Below, piece by piece: positions 42,801-52,323 of a stretch of DNA of 64,000 bases (position 1 is its first letter; the number at the start of each line of letters is the position of its first letter). This DNA is from Inquilinus sp. KBS0705 (GTDB lineage Bacteria > Bacteroidota > Bacteroidia > Sphingobacteriales > Sphingobacteriaceae). Below the pieces are notes generated by a model. It saw only the letters and a program-made list of their open reading frames with translations, was not told the origin of the DNA and did no database searches. A program made the position numbers and the translations under genes. Location of the stretch: contig VCCI02000001.1 of the NCBI GenBank assembly GCA_005938025.2, positions 248,001 to 312,000 on the forward strand. The letters run 5' to 3'.

Positions 42801-42888
42801 AAGAAACGATGTTGCTTCACGAGGTATTGATTATACATCATATCCAAAAGCACGTATTTTTACATTAGGATTAAACGCAAGTTTTTAA
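39853..42888 (+). CDS. SusC/RagA family TonB-dependent outer-membrane transporter
   Basis: This 1011-aa protein has a signal peptide (cleavage near ALAQ, about residue 25). A carboxypeptidase-regulatory-like domain (30-100, ITGKVTDKKDGSPLIGVSV) is followed by the TonB box region LNEVVVIGYGTQ. The plug domain has GRIAGVQVTPSSGEPG, SIRAGDGPLYVVDGIPL and ILKDASSAAIYGSRGANGVIL, and a 22-strand barrel ends ARIFTLGLNASF. It imports oligosaccharides or other large solutes with energy from TonB. The SusD partner follows 13 bp downstream. Codon choice looks smoother (many GGT, GTT), as in highly expressed genes. Confidence 0.97.
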   Translation: MQFKHLLALCFLALTCLFVEPALAQNKVITGKVTDKKDGSPLIGVSVGAAGGNGTLTSVDGTFRLSVPANTTSLTLTYIGYKSTTVTLDGQTSLSVTMESASTSLNEVVVIGYGTQRVRDATGSVSSVGQKDFNKGVIATPDQLLQGRIAGVQVTPSSGEPGAGATVNIRGAGSIRAGDGPLYVVDGIPLDNGGAASGGYGVGAGSSSARNPLSFLNPNDIENISILKDASSAAIYGSRGANGVILITTRKGRKGQGIQFSANTSIANTAKRYDLLNRDEFLKAVASVGANAGPSSAGGVDYGGNTDWQKQIYRTAVSQNYNLGFGGASNSGGNYRASIGYDDQQGIVQNSALKRLNARINASQAFFGERLRFDLQSSFSNVKDQFAPITNNAGFNGSLVGAALQLNPTAPVYDDKGRFFNLNGYNSDGYPNGNSFRNPVSLLKQIDDRDNINRYLNNLSMTLRLAEGLSYKGNIGADISNGLRKTFYDPKIVGYTDAIGIRQVNFPSPTGNGTGIYQYNQIRNYTTEHTVNYDKKWKDNSSLTALVGYSYQTFKTLNRNEFGFGTSQPGVLVKDYNDFKTHLPYPVGDTSSYRLQSYFARVNYSYKDRYILTGTIRRDGSTRFGANNKYGNFPALAAKWRISNESFMPKAGFFEDLGLRLNYGQTGYQEIPSYASLDVQQQQNFPGTSVAQLYQGNPNLKWQTNTTYGAGLDFTILAGRLSGTVDYFNKSIKDLLFFQDIAQPSLSSRIYVNLPAKVNNKGVEVTLNYAAVKGNKFTWDIGYNMTLIKSSVENFVGRSIVTGNIDGQGLSGAYAQIIANGYPLFSFNVPNYAGLDANGFGIYPQGIDVLTIQGSPNPKFTAGLTNNFNYGNWNLSFFLNAATGFQIYNNTANAFFYKGNLVSGRNVTKEVAATNESPLNSGEVSTRFLEKGDFLRLSNATVGYTFPVKGATFKSLRVSLTGQNLFLITSYSGLDPEVNTDKSRNDVASRGIDYTSYPKARIFTLGLNASF

Positions 42889-42901
42889 ATAAAATATTAG
42901 T

Positions 42902-44452
42902 ATGAAAAAAATAGCTACAAGAGCAGTTGTGTGCGGATTAGTGCTTCTAACTGCCGCAGGCTGTGCAAAATTAGACGAGAAGCTTTATGGCTCAAAGTCA
43001 TTGGTTGATCCAAACGCTCCATCGAGTTCAGCAGATTTAAACGGTGTTTATTCGCAACTTTATGGGCAAACAGATCAAGCGAATACTTACGCTTTGCAAG
43101 AGCACCCAACAGATGAAATGATGGGCCCAACACGTGGTACCGACTGGGGTGATTTTGGTACATGGCGTAAACTGCATACGCACACCTGGACTGCAACACA
43201 CAACCAGGTAAATGATACCTGGGATCAGTTGAATATTGGTGTATTTCGTGCAACACAGGTAATTACGAAGGCTACTGATAATAAAATTAAAGCAGAGGCA
43301 AGCTTTCTGCGTGCATATTTTATGTTTCAGATAGTGGATCTTTACGGACAGGCACCATTCCGTGACCCGGCTGGTTCGGTAACTTCAATACCAACAGTAA
43401 TGTCGAGACCTGAAGCCACCGCATTTATCATTAAAGATCTGGAGTTTGCAGAAGCAAACTTACTGGCAGGTAGCCCAACAGCAAGCATTGGCGTTGCTAA
43501 TAAAGCAGCTGCACAGGCATTGTTAGCCAAGGTATACCTAAACAAAGCTGTATATACATCAGCTACCGTTGGTGGCCCGTTCACTTTTGCAAAAGCAGAT
43601 ATGGATAAGGTTATAGAATATGCCAATAAAGTAACTGCTGCTGGTTATACTTTAGAGCCGGCAGGTAAATACTTCCAGGATTTTGCATGGGATAACACCG
43701 AACAATCTAAAGGTAATATTTTTGGTTTTGCAAATTCAACAACAAGCGCACCTGCATCAGCAAAAAACCGCTGGAGAATGGGCTTGCATTACAACCAAAC
43801 ACCTGATGGCTGGAATGGCTTTACTACACTTGCCGACTTTTATAACTCTTTTGAAAGTGGTGATGAGCGTAAAGGTGTAGCTTACCCAGGCTTAACAGAT
43901 AAAATTGGTTTAAGGGCAGGTTTTGCTGTAGGCCAGCAATATGGCCCGGGTGGTGTTGCGTTAAAACAGCGTGGCGGTCAACCATTGGTGTTTACACCTA
44001 ATGTTAACCTAAACTTCTCTACAGAAGCACAAGGTATCCGCGTATTTAAATACTTCCCTCAGCCATCTGCAAATAATACAGTTAATGACGATAACTCAGC
44101 AAACGATTACGTCATCTTACGTTATGCAGATGTTGTATTAGAAAAAGCAGAAGCTATTATGCGTGGCGGTACCGACCCAATGGGCCAAACTGCATTGCAA
44201 TTGGTTAATGCAATTCGTACACCACGTGGTGCAGCTCCGGCAACATCAGTTACTCCGGTAAGTCTGCTTGCCGAAAGAGGCCGTGAATTGTACTGGGAAG
44301 GCTGGAGAAGAAATGACCAGATCCGTTTCGAAAAATTCAACGATCCGGTTGATCAGCGTCCTAATGCATCTGATAAAACACGTACTTTGTATCCAATCCC
44401 ACAACGTGCGGTTGATACTAACCCTAACTTAAAACAAAACCCAGGTTATTAA
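42902..44452 (+). CDS. SusD/RagB family outer-membrane lipoprotein
   Basis: This 516-aa protein has a type II signal peptide (lipobox TAAGC, Cys at about residue 21). It has SusD features: YALQEHPTDEMMGPTRGTDW-like opening, IKAEASFLRAYFMFQIVDLYGQAPFRD, and the C-terminal ERGRELYWEGWRRNDQIRF and LYPIPQRAVDTNPNLKQNPGY blocks. It binds substrate at the cell surface and forms the lid over the SusC barrel. It is in one operon with susC and is closed by a strong terminator. Confidence 0.97.
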   Translation: MKKIATRAVVCGLVLLTAAGCAKLDEKLYGSKSLVDPNAPSSSADLNGVYSQLYGQTDQANTYALQEHPTDEMMGPTRGTDWGDFGTWRKLHTHTWTATHNQVNDTWDQLNIGVFRATQVITKATDNKIKAEASFLRAYFMFQIVDLYGQAPFRDPAGSVTSIPTVMSRPEATAFIIKDLEFAEANLLAGSPTASIGVANKAAAQALLAKVYLNKAVYTSATVGGPFTFAKADMDKVIEYANKVTAAGYTLEPAGKYFQDFAWDNTEQSKGNIFGFANSTTSAPASAKNRWRMGLHYNQTPDGWNGFTTLADFYNSFESGDERKGVAYPGLTDKIGLRAGFAVGQQYGPGGVALKQRGGQPLVFTPNVNLNFSTEAQGIRVFKYFPQPSANNTVNDDNSANDYVILRYADVVLEKAEAIMRGGTDPMGQTALQLVNAIRTPRGAAPATSVTPVSLLAERGRELYWEGWRRNDQIRFEKFNDPVDQRPNASDKTRTLYPIPQRAVDTNPNLKQNPGY

Positions 44453-44485
44453 TTAAACAGGTTTCAATTAGTTATATTTGATTTT

Positions 44486-44520
44486 AAACGTAGCGAAGAA
44501 ATTCGCTACGTTTGTTTTTT
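44486..44520 (+). terminator. Strong terminator after susD
   Basis: AAACGTAGCGAA (44486-44497) pairs perfectly with TTCGCTACGTTT (44502-44513) with a GAAA loop, then GTTTTTT. It separates susCD from the following giant lipoprotein genes, which start 14 bp later; partial read-through could set the ratio. Confidence 0.9.
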
Positions 44521-44533
44521 GTAACCCCTGCAA

Positions 44534-47500
44534 ATGCCTAAAATATTTAAACTATTATCGCTTTTCATCCTTTTAAGCATATTAACGTCGTGCCATAAGG
44601 ATACGGTGCAAAATCCATTATTTACTATTCAGGATAATAGTAAGCTTGGTGTTAATTTCGTAAATAAATTAAACGAGCAGGACCGTACCAACGTCTTTAC
44701 ATTTCGTAATTATTACAACGGTGGTGGCGTAGCTATTGGCGATATTAATAACGATGGCTTAAATGATATTTACCTAACCTCAAACCAGGGGGGTAACCAG
44801 CTATACTTAAATAAGGGCAACTGGCAATTTGAAGATATTACCCCAAAAGCAGGGGTAAAAGGCACCAAGTATTGGAGCACAGGCGTCACGATGGTTGATA
44901 TAAATGGCGACGGCTGGCTTGATATTTATGTGTGCCATAGCGGTAATATAATTGACCGTAAAGGGAATGAACTTTTTATAAACCAACACAACGGTACATT
45001 TAAAGAAGAGGCAGAGAAATACGGCCTGGTTGATAATGGCCTGTCTACCCAATCTATATTTTTTGATTACGATAACGACGGCGACCTTGATTGTTTTATA
45101 CTAAACAACTCGTTTAGGCCGATAGGCTCATTTGATTTTAATAAAAATTTACGGGCCGTGGTCGACCCATTGGGCGGTGCACGTTTATACCGTAACGATG
45201 GCGGGCATTTTGTGAATGTAACCGGGCAGGCTGGTATATTTTCGAGCGATATAGGCTTTGGGCTTGGGGTATCTGTATGCGATGTTAATAACGATGGATA
45301 TCCTGATATGTATGTATCTAATGATTTTTTTGAGCGCGATTATCTTTACATCAATCAGCATAACGGTACTTTTAAAGAAGATATACAAAACGAAACCGGC
45401 CATTTGAGCCTTGCATCAATGGGTTCTGATATTGCTGATATTAACAATGACGGCAATTTTGACATTTTTACCACCGAGATGTTGCCTGAGGGTGATAAGC
45501 GGTTAAAGCAAATGACATCATTTGAATCGTTTGATGTGATCAAATTAAAACAGCATGATGGTTATTTTAACCAGTTTATGCAAAATTGCCTGCAGCTAAA
45601 TAATGGCGACGGCACTTTCTCTGAAGTGGCGTTTAAAGCGGGAGTAAGCGCAACAGACTGGAGTTGGGGGGCGCTATTTTTTGATATGGATAACGATGGC
45701 TGGAAAGATATTTTTGTATCAAACGGTATATATAAAGATCTGACCGATCAGGACTACATTGAATTTTTGGGCAACAGGGAAAACATGGATAAAATTGCCC
45801 AAAAGCGAACTTTTGATTATAAAGATTTTACCAACAAAATGGTTTCTACACCATTGGTTAATTACGCCTATTCAAATAACCACGACCTAACGTTTACTAA
45901 CAAGGTTCACGACTTTGGGTTAGATCAGCCATCGTTTAGCAATGGTGCTGCCTACGGCGATCTGGACGGCGATGGAGATAACGATCTTGTTGTAAATAAT
46001 GTAAATACACCGTTATTTATTTATAAAAGCAATGCCGAAAAGCTGCACAACAGCTATATTCAAGTTAAACTGCAGGGAACAGGGCTTAACCACTTTGGGG
46101 TTGGTGCAACCATTAAAGCCTTTGCTAAAGGCAGCAGCTTTGTGTATTACCAGCAGCCAACAAGGGGTTTCCAAAGCAGTACATCTCCAAATTTAATTAC
46201 TATTGGTTTGGGTAAAACTAAAGTTGTGGACTCGCTAAAGGTGATATGGCCCGGGGGTAAGTACCAGGTATTAAAAAATGTTAAGCCTAACAAAGTTTAC
46301 ACCGTTAACATTACTGATGCTAAGATAACCTATGATTTTACACACAAACCTGTAGCACCTATTTTTGTAGAAACTGAGCAAACGCTTTTTGATTCGATAC
46401 CAAAACATACGGAAGACAGCTTCATAGACTTTGATAACGAACGCCTGATGCTGCAAATGCTATCGACAGAAAACCCGTATATGGCAAAGGGCGATATTAA
46501 TAACGATGGGTTAGACGATTTTTATTTTGGCAATTCTAAAGATTCTCCTGCGGCTATCTATATCCAGCAAAAAAACGGACACTTTAAACAATATATCCCC
46601 GATGACTTAGCTAAACAAACATACTTGGAAAATGCAGGAGCAGCTTTTGGCGATTTCGACGGCGACGGCGATCAGGATCTTATTATTGGTGTTGGTGGCA
46701 ATGCCGACGAAGATGGAACCAATATTTATTATCCGCGGTTTTACGAAAACGACGGCAAGGGTAATTTACACCGCAACGCGCAAAAGGCTATACGCATAGC
46801 CGTTAATGCATCAGTAATACAGGCCTGCGATTATGATAAAGACGGCCACCCCGATCTATTTATAGGCGGGCGCAGCGTTCCCGGCACTTATGGAGCCTCG
46901 CCATCATCGTATGTTTTGCATAATGATGGGCATGGTAACTTTACAGATGTATCTGCACAAATTTTGGGTAAAGATAACAAGCTGGGCATGGTAACCGCAG
47001 CTCAATGGGCAGATCTGGATAACAATGGCTACCCTGATCTGGTAGTTGCGGGTAACTGGATGGGTATTAAAATATACAAAAACAGTAAAGGTAAATTTAG
47101 CTATGATAAGCAGTTGGATAATTATAAAGGTTGGTGGGGCAGTTTACAAATTGCCGATATAAATGGCGATGGTAAATTAGATATCCTGGCGGGTAACATT
47201 GGCCTAAATTCAAAATTCAGGGCGACAGAAAAAGAACCAATGAAGATATACGTTAAGGATTTTGATAAAAATGGCACCAAAGAATGTATCACATCTATTT
47301 ACCGTACAGACCATACAGCCTACGTTTTTCATATGAAACCAGATTTGGTTGGCCAGATGCCAATACTTAAAAAGAAATACTTAAAGTATACCGATTATGC
47401 GGGTAAGCCGTTTAACCAGGTATTTTCAGATGAAGATTTAGCAGGTGCCGAACAGCACGAAATGAATTATCTGGCATCGGCAGTGTTTATAAATAGCGGT

Positions 47501-47836
47501 AACACAAATTTTACCATTCAACCGTTCCCATATAATGCGCAACTATCTAATGTGGGCACTATATTGTGCGATGATTTTGATAATACCGGCAAACCATCTA
47601 TATTTTTAGCGGGCAACTTTTACGGCTTTAAACCCGAAGTAGGGCGTTTAGATGCCAGCTACGGACAAATTTATAAATATACAAGTAAGGGGTTTATGTA
47701 TATTTCACCTGCTAAAAGCGGTATTAAATTAAATGCACAGGTACGCTCATCGTTGATGATAAAGAACAGCGCAGGCAAAAAATACTACCTGTTTGGTATA
47801 AATGATGACAAGCTTAAGGCTTATAAACTACGTTAA
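44534..47836 (+). CDS. Giant FG-GAP/VCBS-repeat lipoprotein with ASPIC/UnbV domain (CRTAC1-like), first of pair
   Basis: This 1100-aa protein has a type II signal (lipobox LTSC, Cys about residue 20). Many calcium-binding blade motifs of the D-x-N/D-x-D-G type run through it: DINNDGLNDIYL, DINGDGWLDIYV, DYDNDGDLDCFI, DVNNDGYPDMYV, DMDNDGWKDIFV, DLDGDGDNDLVV in the first propeller, then at least four more after residue 640. Between the two sets (about 505-600) lies an ASPIC/UnbV domain with GVGATIKAF, RGFQS and GLGKTKVVDSLKVIWPGG. Two beta-propellers are likely. It is probably surface or periplasmic; the ligand is unknown. It starts 81 bp after susD, beyond a terminator. Confidence 0.92.
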   Translation: MPKIFKLLSLFILLSILTSCHKDTVQNPLFTIQDNSKLGVNFVNKLNEQDRTNVFTFRNYYNGGGVAIGDINNDGLNDIYLTSNQGGNQLYLNKGNWQFEDITPKAGVKGTKYWSTGVTMVDINGDGWLDIYVCHSGNIIDRKGNELFINQHNGTFKEEAEKYGLVDNGLSTQSIFFDYDNDGDLDCFILNNSFRPIGSFDFNKNLRAVVDPLGGARLYRNDGGHFVNVTGQAGIFSSDIGFGLGVSVCDVNNDGYPDMYVSNDFFERDYLYINQHNGTFKEDIQNETGHLSLASMGSDIADINNDGNFDIFTTEMLPEGDKRLKQMTSFESFDVIKLKQHDGYFNQFMQNCLQLNNGDGTFSEVAFKAGVSATDWSWGALFFDMDNDGWKDIFVSNGIYKDLTDQDYIEFLGNRENMDKIAQKRTFDYKDFTNKMVSTPLVNYAYSNNHDLTFTNKVHDFGLDQPSFSNGAAYGDLDGDGDNDLVVNNVNTPLFIYKSNAEKLHNSYIQVKLQGTGLNHFGVGATIKAFAKGSSFVYYQQPTRGFQSSTSPNLITIGLGKTKVVDSLKVIWPGGKYQVLKNVKPNKVYTVNITDAKITYDFTHKPVAPIFVETEQTLFDSIPKHTEDSFIDFDNERLMLQMLSTENPYMAKGDINNDGLDDFYFGNSKDSPAAIYIQQKNGHFKQYIPDDLAKQTYLENAGAAFGDFDGDGDQDLIIGVGGNADEDGTNIYYPRFYENDGKGNLHRNAQKAIRIAVNASVIQACDYDKDGHPDLFIGGRSVPGTYGASPSSYVLHNDGHGNFTDVSAQILGKDNKLGMVTAAQWADLDNNGYPDLVVAGNWMGIKIYKNSKGKFSYDKQLDNYKGWWGSLQIADINGDGKLDILAGNIGLNSKFRATEKEPMKIYVKDFDKNGTKECITSIYRTDHTAYVFHMKPDLVGQMPILKKKYLKYTDYAGKPFNQVFSDEDLAGAEQHEMNYLASAVFINSGNTNFTIQPFPYNAQLSNVGTILCDDFDNTGKPSIFLAGNFYGFKPEVGRLDASYGQIYKYTSKGFMYISPAKSGIKLNAQVRSSLMIKNSAGKKYYLFGINDDKLKAYKLR

Positions 47837-47843
47837 GCTTAAC

Positions 47844-50800
47844 ATGCTAAACTATAACTTTTACAAATATTCAAAAATTTGCTGCCTGTTAATGGCAGTG
47901 TGTGCTTTATTGGGTGCGTGCAAATCAAAACTGCCCGGCGATGGTATATTTAAACTGCTACCCGCCCAGGAAAGTCACGTAGATTTTGTAAATAAAAACA
48001 TAGCTACCGACTCTGTTAATATACTTGATTACCTATATTTTTATAATGGTGCCGGTGTAGCAACAGCCGATTTTAATAACGATGGTTTACAGGATATTTA
48101 CTTTGTATCTAACCAGGGCTCTAATAAATTATACTTAAACAAGGGCGGCTTAAAGTTTGAAGATGTTACTGAAAAGGCGGGGATGGCCGGTACCGGTAAC
48201 TGGAAGACTGGTGTAACTGTAGTAGATGTAAATGGCGACGGTTATAAAGATATTTACTTAAGCGTAGTAGCTAACTACAAAGGCTTTAAAGGTAAAAACC
48301 AGCTGTTTATTAACAACGGAAATATGACTTTTACAGAGTCGGCGGCTAAGTATGGGCTGGATTTTTCAGGTTTTTCTACACAGGCTTCATTTTTTGATTA
48401 TGATAAGGATGGCGACCTCGATATGTTCCTGCTTACGTCGTCTGTACATAGTAATGATACTTACGGTGACTCGACTTTGCGCACCAAGGTAAGCCACGAT
48501 GCCGGCGACCATTTGTTTAGGAACGACGGCGGGCATTTTATCGATGTTACCACAACATCGGGCATATATGCTGCACCAATAGGTTACGGGCTGGGTGTTA
48601 GTGTAGGCGATTTAAATAACGATGGTTGGGATGATATTTATGTAAGTAATGATTTTTTTGAGCAGGATTACTATTACTTAAATCAGCACGACGGTACTTT
48701 CAAGGAAGAGTTAAGATCAGCCTTTGGCCATACCAGCTTATTCTCGATGGGTAATACACTCGCCGATGTAAATAAAGATGGGCACCTGGATGTGATCAGT
48801 ACGGATATGTTACCCGAGGATATAAAAGCGCTTAGGTCAACCATAAACGATGAACCTTTGGATATTTATAATCAGGAGGTAAATGCAGGTTATTATTACC
48901 AATACTCAAAAAACAGCCTACAGCTTAATGTTGGTAATGGTAAAAAGTTTGTTGATATAAGCTTGTACGCGGGTATGTCGGCAACGGATTGGACTTGGTC
49001 GCCGTTGGTGAATGATTATGATATGGATGGTCGTAAGGACATGTTCTTTTCTAACGGGATAAAAAAGCGCTTAAACGACATGGATTACCTGAAATATCTT
49101 GGCGATCCGAACGTGATAAAGGATTTTAAAACCAGCCGTTTTTTCGACAGGGAAAAAATAAACCTGATGCCCGATGGGCAGGTGCATAACTATCTGTATC
49201 ACGGTACCGGCGATTTAAAGTTTAACGATGTATCAGTAGGGAACGATATGGGTAATGCTTCCATATCATCAGGCTCAGTAGCAGTAGATCTGGATAATGA
49301 CGGCGATATGGAATTGGTCACCAATAATATGGATGAGCCGGCATTTATCTACCAAAACCTTACGATGGAAAAGCAGAAAGACAAAAAGCCTGCTTACCTT
49401 AAGTTTAGCGTGAAATATACTGCTGCTAACCGCGATGGCATAGGAACAAAATTTTTCCTGAGATCGTTACAGCAGATAGATCATCAGGAGATACAAACCA
49501 GTACAGCTTTTGAAAGTACGCAGGGTTTAAATGTGCAGTTCACCTTTTTGCCCAACGATAAACCGGTTGAATTGATGGTGCTTTGGCCTGATAACACTTA
49601 CCAGGTTATAAAAAACTTTGTTCTTAACAAGCAAACTGTAATAACCTATAACAAAAGCCAGGCACAAACCACTACTGATGTTGCAGGCCTTATAAATAGT
49701 TATATCGATAATAAAAAACAGCTGAATAGTGTAGAGGTGAAAACCACCAAAATAGCTGATGTTGCGGTATACGAAACCCCCGATTTTAATTACTCAAATC
49801 TTTTACCGCATACTTATTTGCCACATACTGCCGCTGTAGCCGTCGGCGATGCCAATAACGATGGTATAGACGATATTTACATAGGTAATATAGCGGGCGG
49901 CGAAAAATATATTTTGCAGGGCACAAAAAGCGGCAACTTCACAAAAGTTGCAGTTGATGCCTTTACGCCTTTTAAAGATACAGGCGATACGCAAGCGCAA
50001 TGGGCCGACATCAACAATGATGGATTGCCCGACTTGATAGTGATAAGTGCTAACCATCCCTTTGCCGAACCGGGGAAACGAATTGAACCCCGCCTTTACA
50101 TAAACAAAGGCAATTTTAAATTTGAATACAAAGCATTGCCGAAAGCCAATTCATTACTATCAAAAATATTTGTTTATGATTTTGATGGCGATGGCAAAAA
50201 CGACATTTTTTTAAGCAGTAGTGTATCATTTACCAATTATACCCAACCAGCTACATCTGTTGTAATGCTAAACAAAGGCGATGGTAACTTCGCTTTAGCA
50301 CCTAAGGCTGCTTACGCACAACTTACAGGTATTAATTACGTAACTAATATTACTGCAACAGATATCGACCGTAATGGTAAGGCCGATATTGTAGTAAGTT
50401 CCGAATGGAACCCGGTACAGATATTTTTAAATAAAAATAACAAGCTGGTCAAATTCTCATCAACCTTATTAGAAGATGAAAGGGGATGGTGGCAATCTGC
50501 GGTTATAGCGGATATAGACGGCGATGGTAAGGCCGACCTGCTTGCGGGTAACTGGGGCGAAAACAGCAAGTATAATGTTAACCATCAGCAACCACTATAC
50601 GGCTATAATAACGATTTGGACGGAGACGGTAAAAATGACCTGATCGTATCTTACTTTTTTAAAGGGAAATACTACCCCTTTAGGCCAAAAAATGATCTTG
50701 AACAGGAACTGCCTTATATCAAAAAAGAGTTTTTAAGCTTCCAGAAAATGGCCGACAAAACCACCGAAGAGATATTTAAAGATAAACTTACCGATAGCGG

Positions 50801-51173
50801 CCGTTTAGTTGCCAACCAGTTCAAAAGCATATTTATAAGCGATATTTTGCATGCTAAAACTGTTACCGCATTGCCATACTTATATCAGCAAGCGCCAATA
50901 CTGTCAATAACGCCGCTTAATAATAACCAAAATGATTTTTTACTTAATGGCAACTTTTGGGGTGTAGTACCGTACGAAGGTAAGTATGATGCCCTGGGCC
51001 TGGTTGCTATGCATTACGATAAAGCAGCAAAACAGTTTGCCATGCCCGAGTATTGGATAAATCCGCATTTGAATTTTCAGGAGATAGGTTACCTGCAGCC
51101 ATGTAAAACCGCTGCCGGGCTTGGTTATATAGTGGCTACTTACGAAGGTAAGCTGCTATTAGTAACTAAATAA
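47844..51173 (+). CDS. Giant FG-GAP/VCBS-repeat lipoprotein with ASPIC/UnbV-like domain, second of pair
   Basis: This 1109-aa protein starts at ATG 47844 (7 bp after the previous stop), giving a type II signal with lipobox LLGAC. The order parallels the preceding gene: a first set of DxDxDG blades (DFNNDGLQDIYF, DVNGDGYKDIYL, DYDKDGDLDMFL, DLNNDGWDDIYV), an ASPIC-like stretch (about 515-600, GIGTKFFLRS, ELMVLWPDNTYQVIKNF), then a second blade set (DANNDGIDDIYI, DFDGDGKNDIFL, DIDGDGKADLLA). It is a diverged tandem duplicate of its neighbour. The two are almost certainly co-translated and may form a heterodimer. Confidence 0.92.
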   Translation: MLNYNFYKYSKICCLLMAVCALLGACKSKLPGDGIFKLLPAQESHVDFVNKNIATDSVNILDYLYFYNGAGVATADFNNDGLQDIYFVSNQGSNKLYLNKGGLKFEDVTEKAGMAGTGNWKTGVTVVDVNGDGYKDIYLSVVANYKGFKGKNQLFINNGNMTFTESAAKYGLDFSGFSTQASFFDYDKDGDLDMFLLTSSVHSNDTYGDSTLRTKVSHDAGDHLFRNDGGHFIDVTTTSGIYAAPIGYGLGVSVGDLNNDGWDDIYVSNDFFEQDYYYLNQHDGTFKEELRSAFGHTSLFSMGNTLADVNKDGHLDVISTDMLPEDIKALRSTINDEPLDIYNQEVNAGYYYQYSKNSLQLNVGNGKKFVDISLYAGMSATDWTWSPLVNDYDMDGRKDMFFSNGIKKRLNDMDYLKYLGDPNVIKDFKTSRFFDREKINLMPDGQVHNYLYHGTGDLKFNDVSVGNDMGNASISSGSVAVDLDNDGDMELVTNNMDEPAFIYQNLTMEKQKDKKPAYLKFSVKYTAANRDGIGTKFFLRSLQQIDHQEIQTSTAFESTQGLNVQFTFLPNDKPVELMVLWPDNTYQVIKNFVLNKQTVITYNKSQAQTTTDVAGLINSYIDNKKQLNSVEVKTTKIADVAVYETPDFNYSNLLPHTYLPHTAAVAVGDANNDGIDDIYIGNIAGGEKYILQGTKSGNFTKVAVDAFTPFKDTGDTQAQWADINNDGLPDLIVISANHPFAEPGKRIEPRLYINKGNFKFEYKALPKANSLLSKIFVYDFDGDGKNDIFLSSSVSFTNYTQPATSVVMLNKGDGNFALAPKAAYAQLTGINYVTNITATDIDRNGKADIVVSSEWNPVQIFLNKNNKLVKFSSTLLEDERGWWQSAVIADIDGDGKADLLAGNWGENSKYNVNHQQPLYGYNNDLDGDGKNDLIVSYFFKGKYYPFRPKNDLEQELPYIKKEFLSFQKMADKTTEEIFKDKLTDSGRLVANQFKSIFISDILHAKTVTALPYLYQQAPILSITPLNNNQNDFLLNGNFWGVVPYEGKYDALGLVAMHYDKAAKQFAMPEYWINPHLNFQEIGYLQPCKTAAGLGYIVATYEGKLLLVTK

Positions 51174-51178
51174 GTCAT

Positions 51179-52114
51179 TTAAAAAATTGGCCAATAAATC
51201 TGGGTTATCCACTTTGCTGTGTCTGGCTCGGCTATTCTATCGGTAATTATTAATTCAAATGGCATTGCTGGTGAAACAAGGGCATGATCTTTTTGATAGT
51301 TTTTAAGCTGCTGAAATGCATTGTCTATGTTACCCCTGCCGCCTTTAACATCAGCCTCGAGTATGTTGCCACCCTTAACCATGTTATTTATTACGGTACC
51401 GGTATCCGGAACAATTGTTTTATTAATTGGTATTGCTGCCATTACATGGTATTCGTTATCTATAGGTGTAATGTTAAGCATTGGCTTGTTGGTTTCGTTA
51501 ACGCCTTTTGCCTTTATTTGCAATTTAAGGTCGGCTATCATTTTATAAATAATCGCTGTAGTAGGGTAAGTAGGGGTGATCATATTCTTGGCAAGCAATA
51601 TAGGATCGTTAATTTTCTTTAGGTTAACCTTTATGCCATACACATTGGTATCGGTTTGCATAAAACGCTTAAAGTTTTCCAATATGGCGGTCATACCATT
51701 AGCCGTGTTTTTTATCCGTATAAATTCAGCTATTCGTGTAAAGGGATTTGTGCTGCTTTGCATTTGCGCATACCAGGTTACCTTCGTAGCCCCGTCATCT
51801 ATTGCTAAATACGTAAGATGGCTATCTAATACTAAATCTCCGGTTTTTATTTGTACCTGCATATCGCTATTGGTTGCCTTTTGCAAAATGTAGGTTACGC
51901 CTTTATAGCTGTATTCATTGCTATCGGCAGCACTATGCTCGCCCGGCCACCATTTTTGCCATTGGTGCTTATCAACCAAAAATTTAGCTATGTTTTCGTC
52001 GGTTGTATCAACTTGGGTAATGTTATTAGTTTTTATCCATTGCGGAATAATAAAATAAACACTTATAAAAGCAATTAGTATTAAGCCTAATGTTAAAAGA
52101 GCAGGTTTTTTCAT
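51179..52114 (-). CDS. SRPBCC/polyketide-cyclase-like plus GyrI-like effector-binding domain protein
   Basis: This 311-aa protein starts at ATG 52114 (an upstream in-frame start at 52147 would add residues before the membrane span). One N-terminal span (about 4-22, ALLTLGLILIAFISVYFII) is followed by a START-like domain with KHQWQKWWPGE and TKVTWYAQM, then from about residue 200 a GyrI-like domain ending FELIITDRIAEPDTAKWITQIYWPIF. GyrI-like domains bind small amphipathic ligands. There is no DNA-binding part. It lies antisense to the locus, 5 bp beyond the second giant lipoprotein, so its job in the locus is unclear. Confidence 0.75.
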   Translation of the reverse strand: MKKPALLTLGLILIAFISVYFIIPQWIKTNNITQVDTTDENIAKFLVDKHQWQKWWPGEHSAADSNEYSYKGVTYILQKATNSDMQVQIKTGDLVLDSHLTYLAIDDGATKVTWYAQMQSSTNPFTRIAEFIRIKNTANGMTAILENFKRFMQTDTNVYGIKVNLKKINDPILLAKNMITPTYPTTAIIYKMIADLKLQIKAKGVNETNKPMLNITPIDNEYHVMAAIPINKTIVPDTGTVINNMVKGGNILEADVKGGRGNIDNAFQQLKNYQKDHALVSPAMPFELIITDRIAEPDTAKWITQIYWPIF

Positions 52115-52323
52115 ATAAATACAAGAAGATAGTAGCCAATAAAACAAGCTGAAAGCGGTGCGTTATTGTGGAGTAAAAGTACTTAATTATGCTTGTTAAA
52201 ATCAAACAATAATTATCAATTTCAATTAGCAAAAAATGCCTATATTAGCCTGTAATCAACGAAAAACCAATATAAATTTACGATATTAAAGCCACCGGTT
52301 TTTCTAAAAACCTATATGTAATT

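Noticed and set aside
47802-47843. Earlier start for the second giant lipoprotein
   Set aside because: It would overlap the previous gene and place 14 residues before a clean lipoprotein signal; ATG 47844 gives the proper signal.
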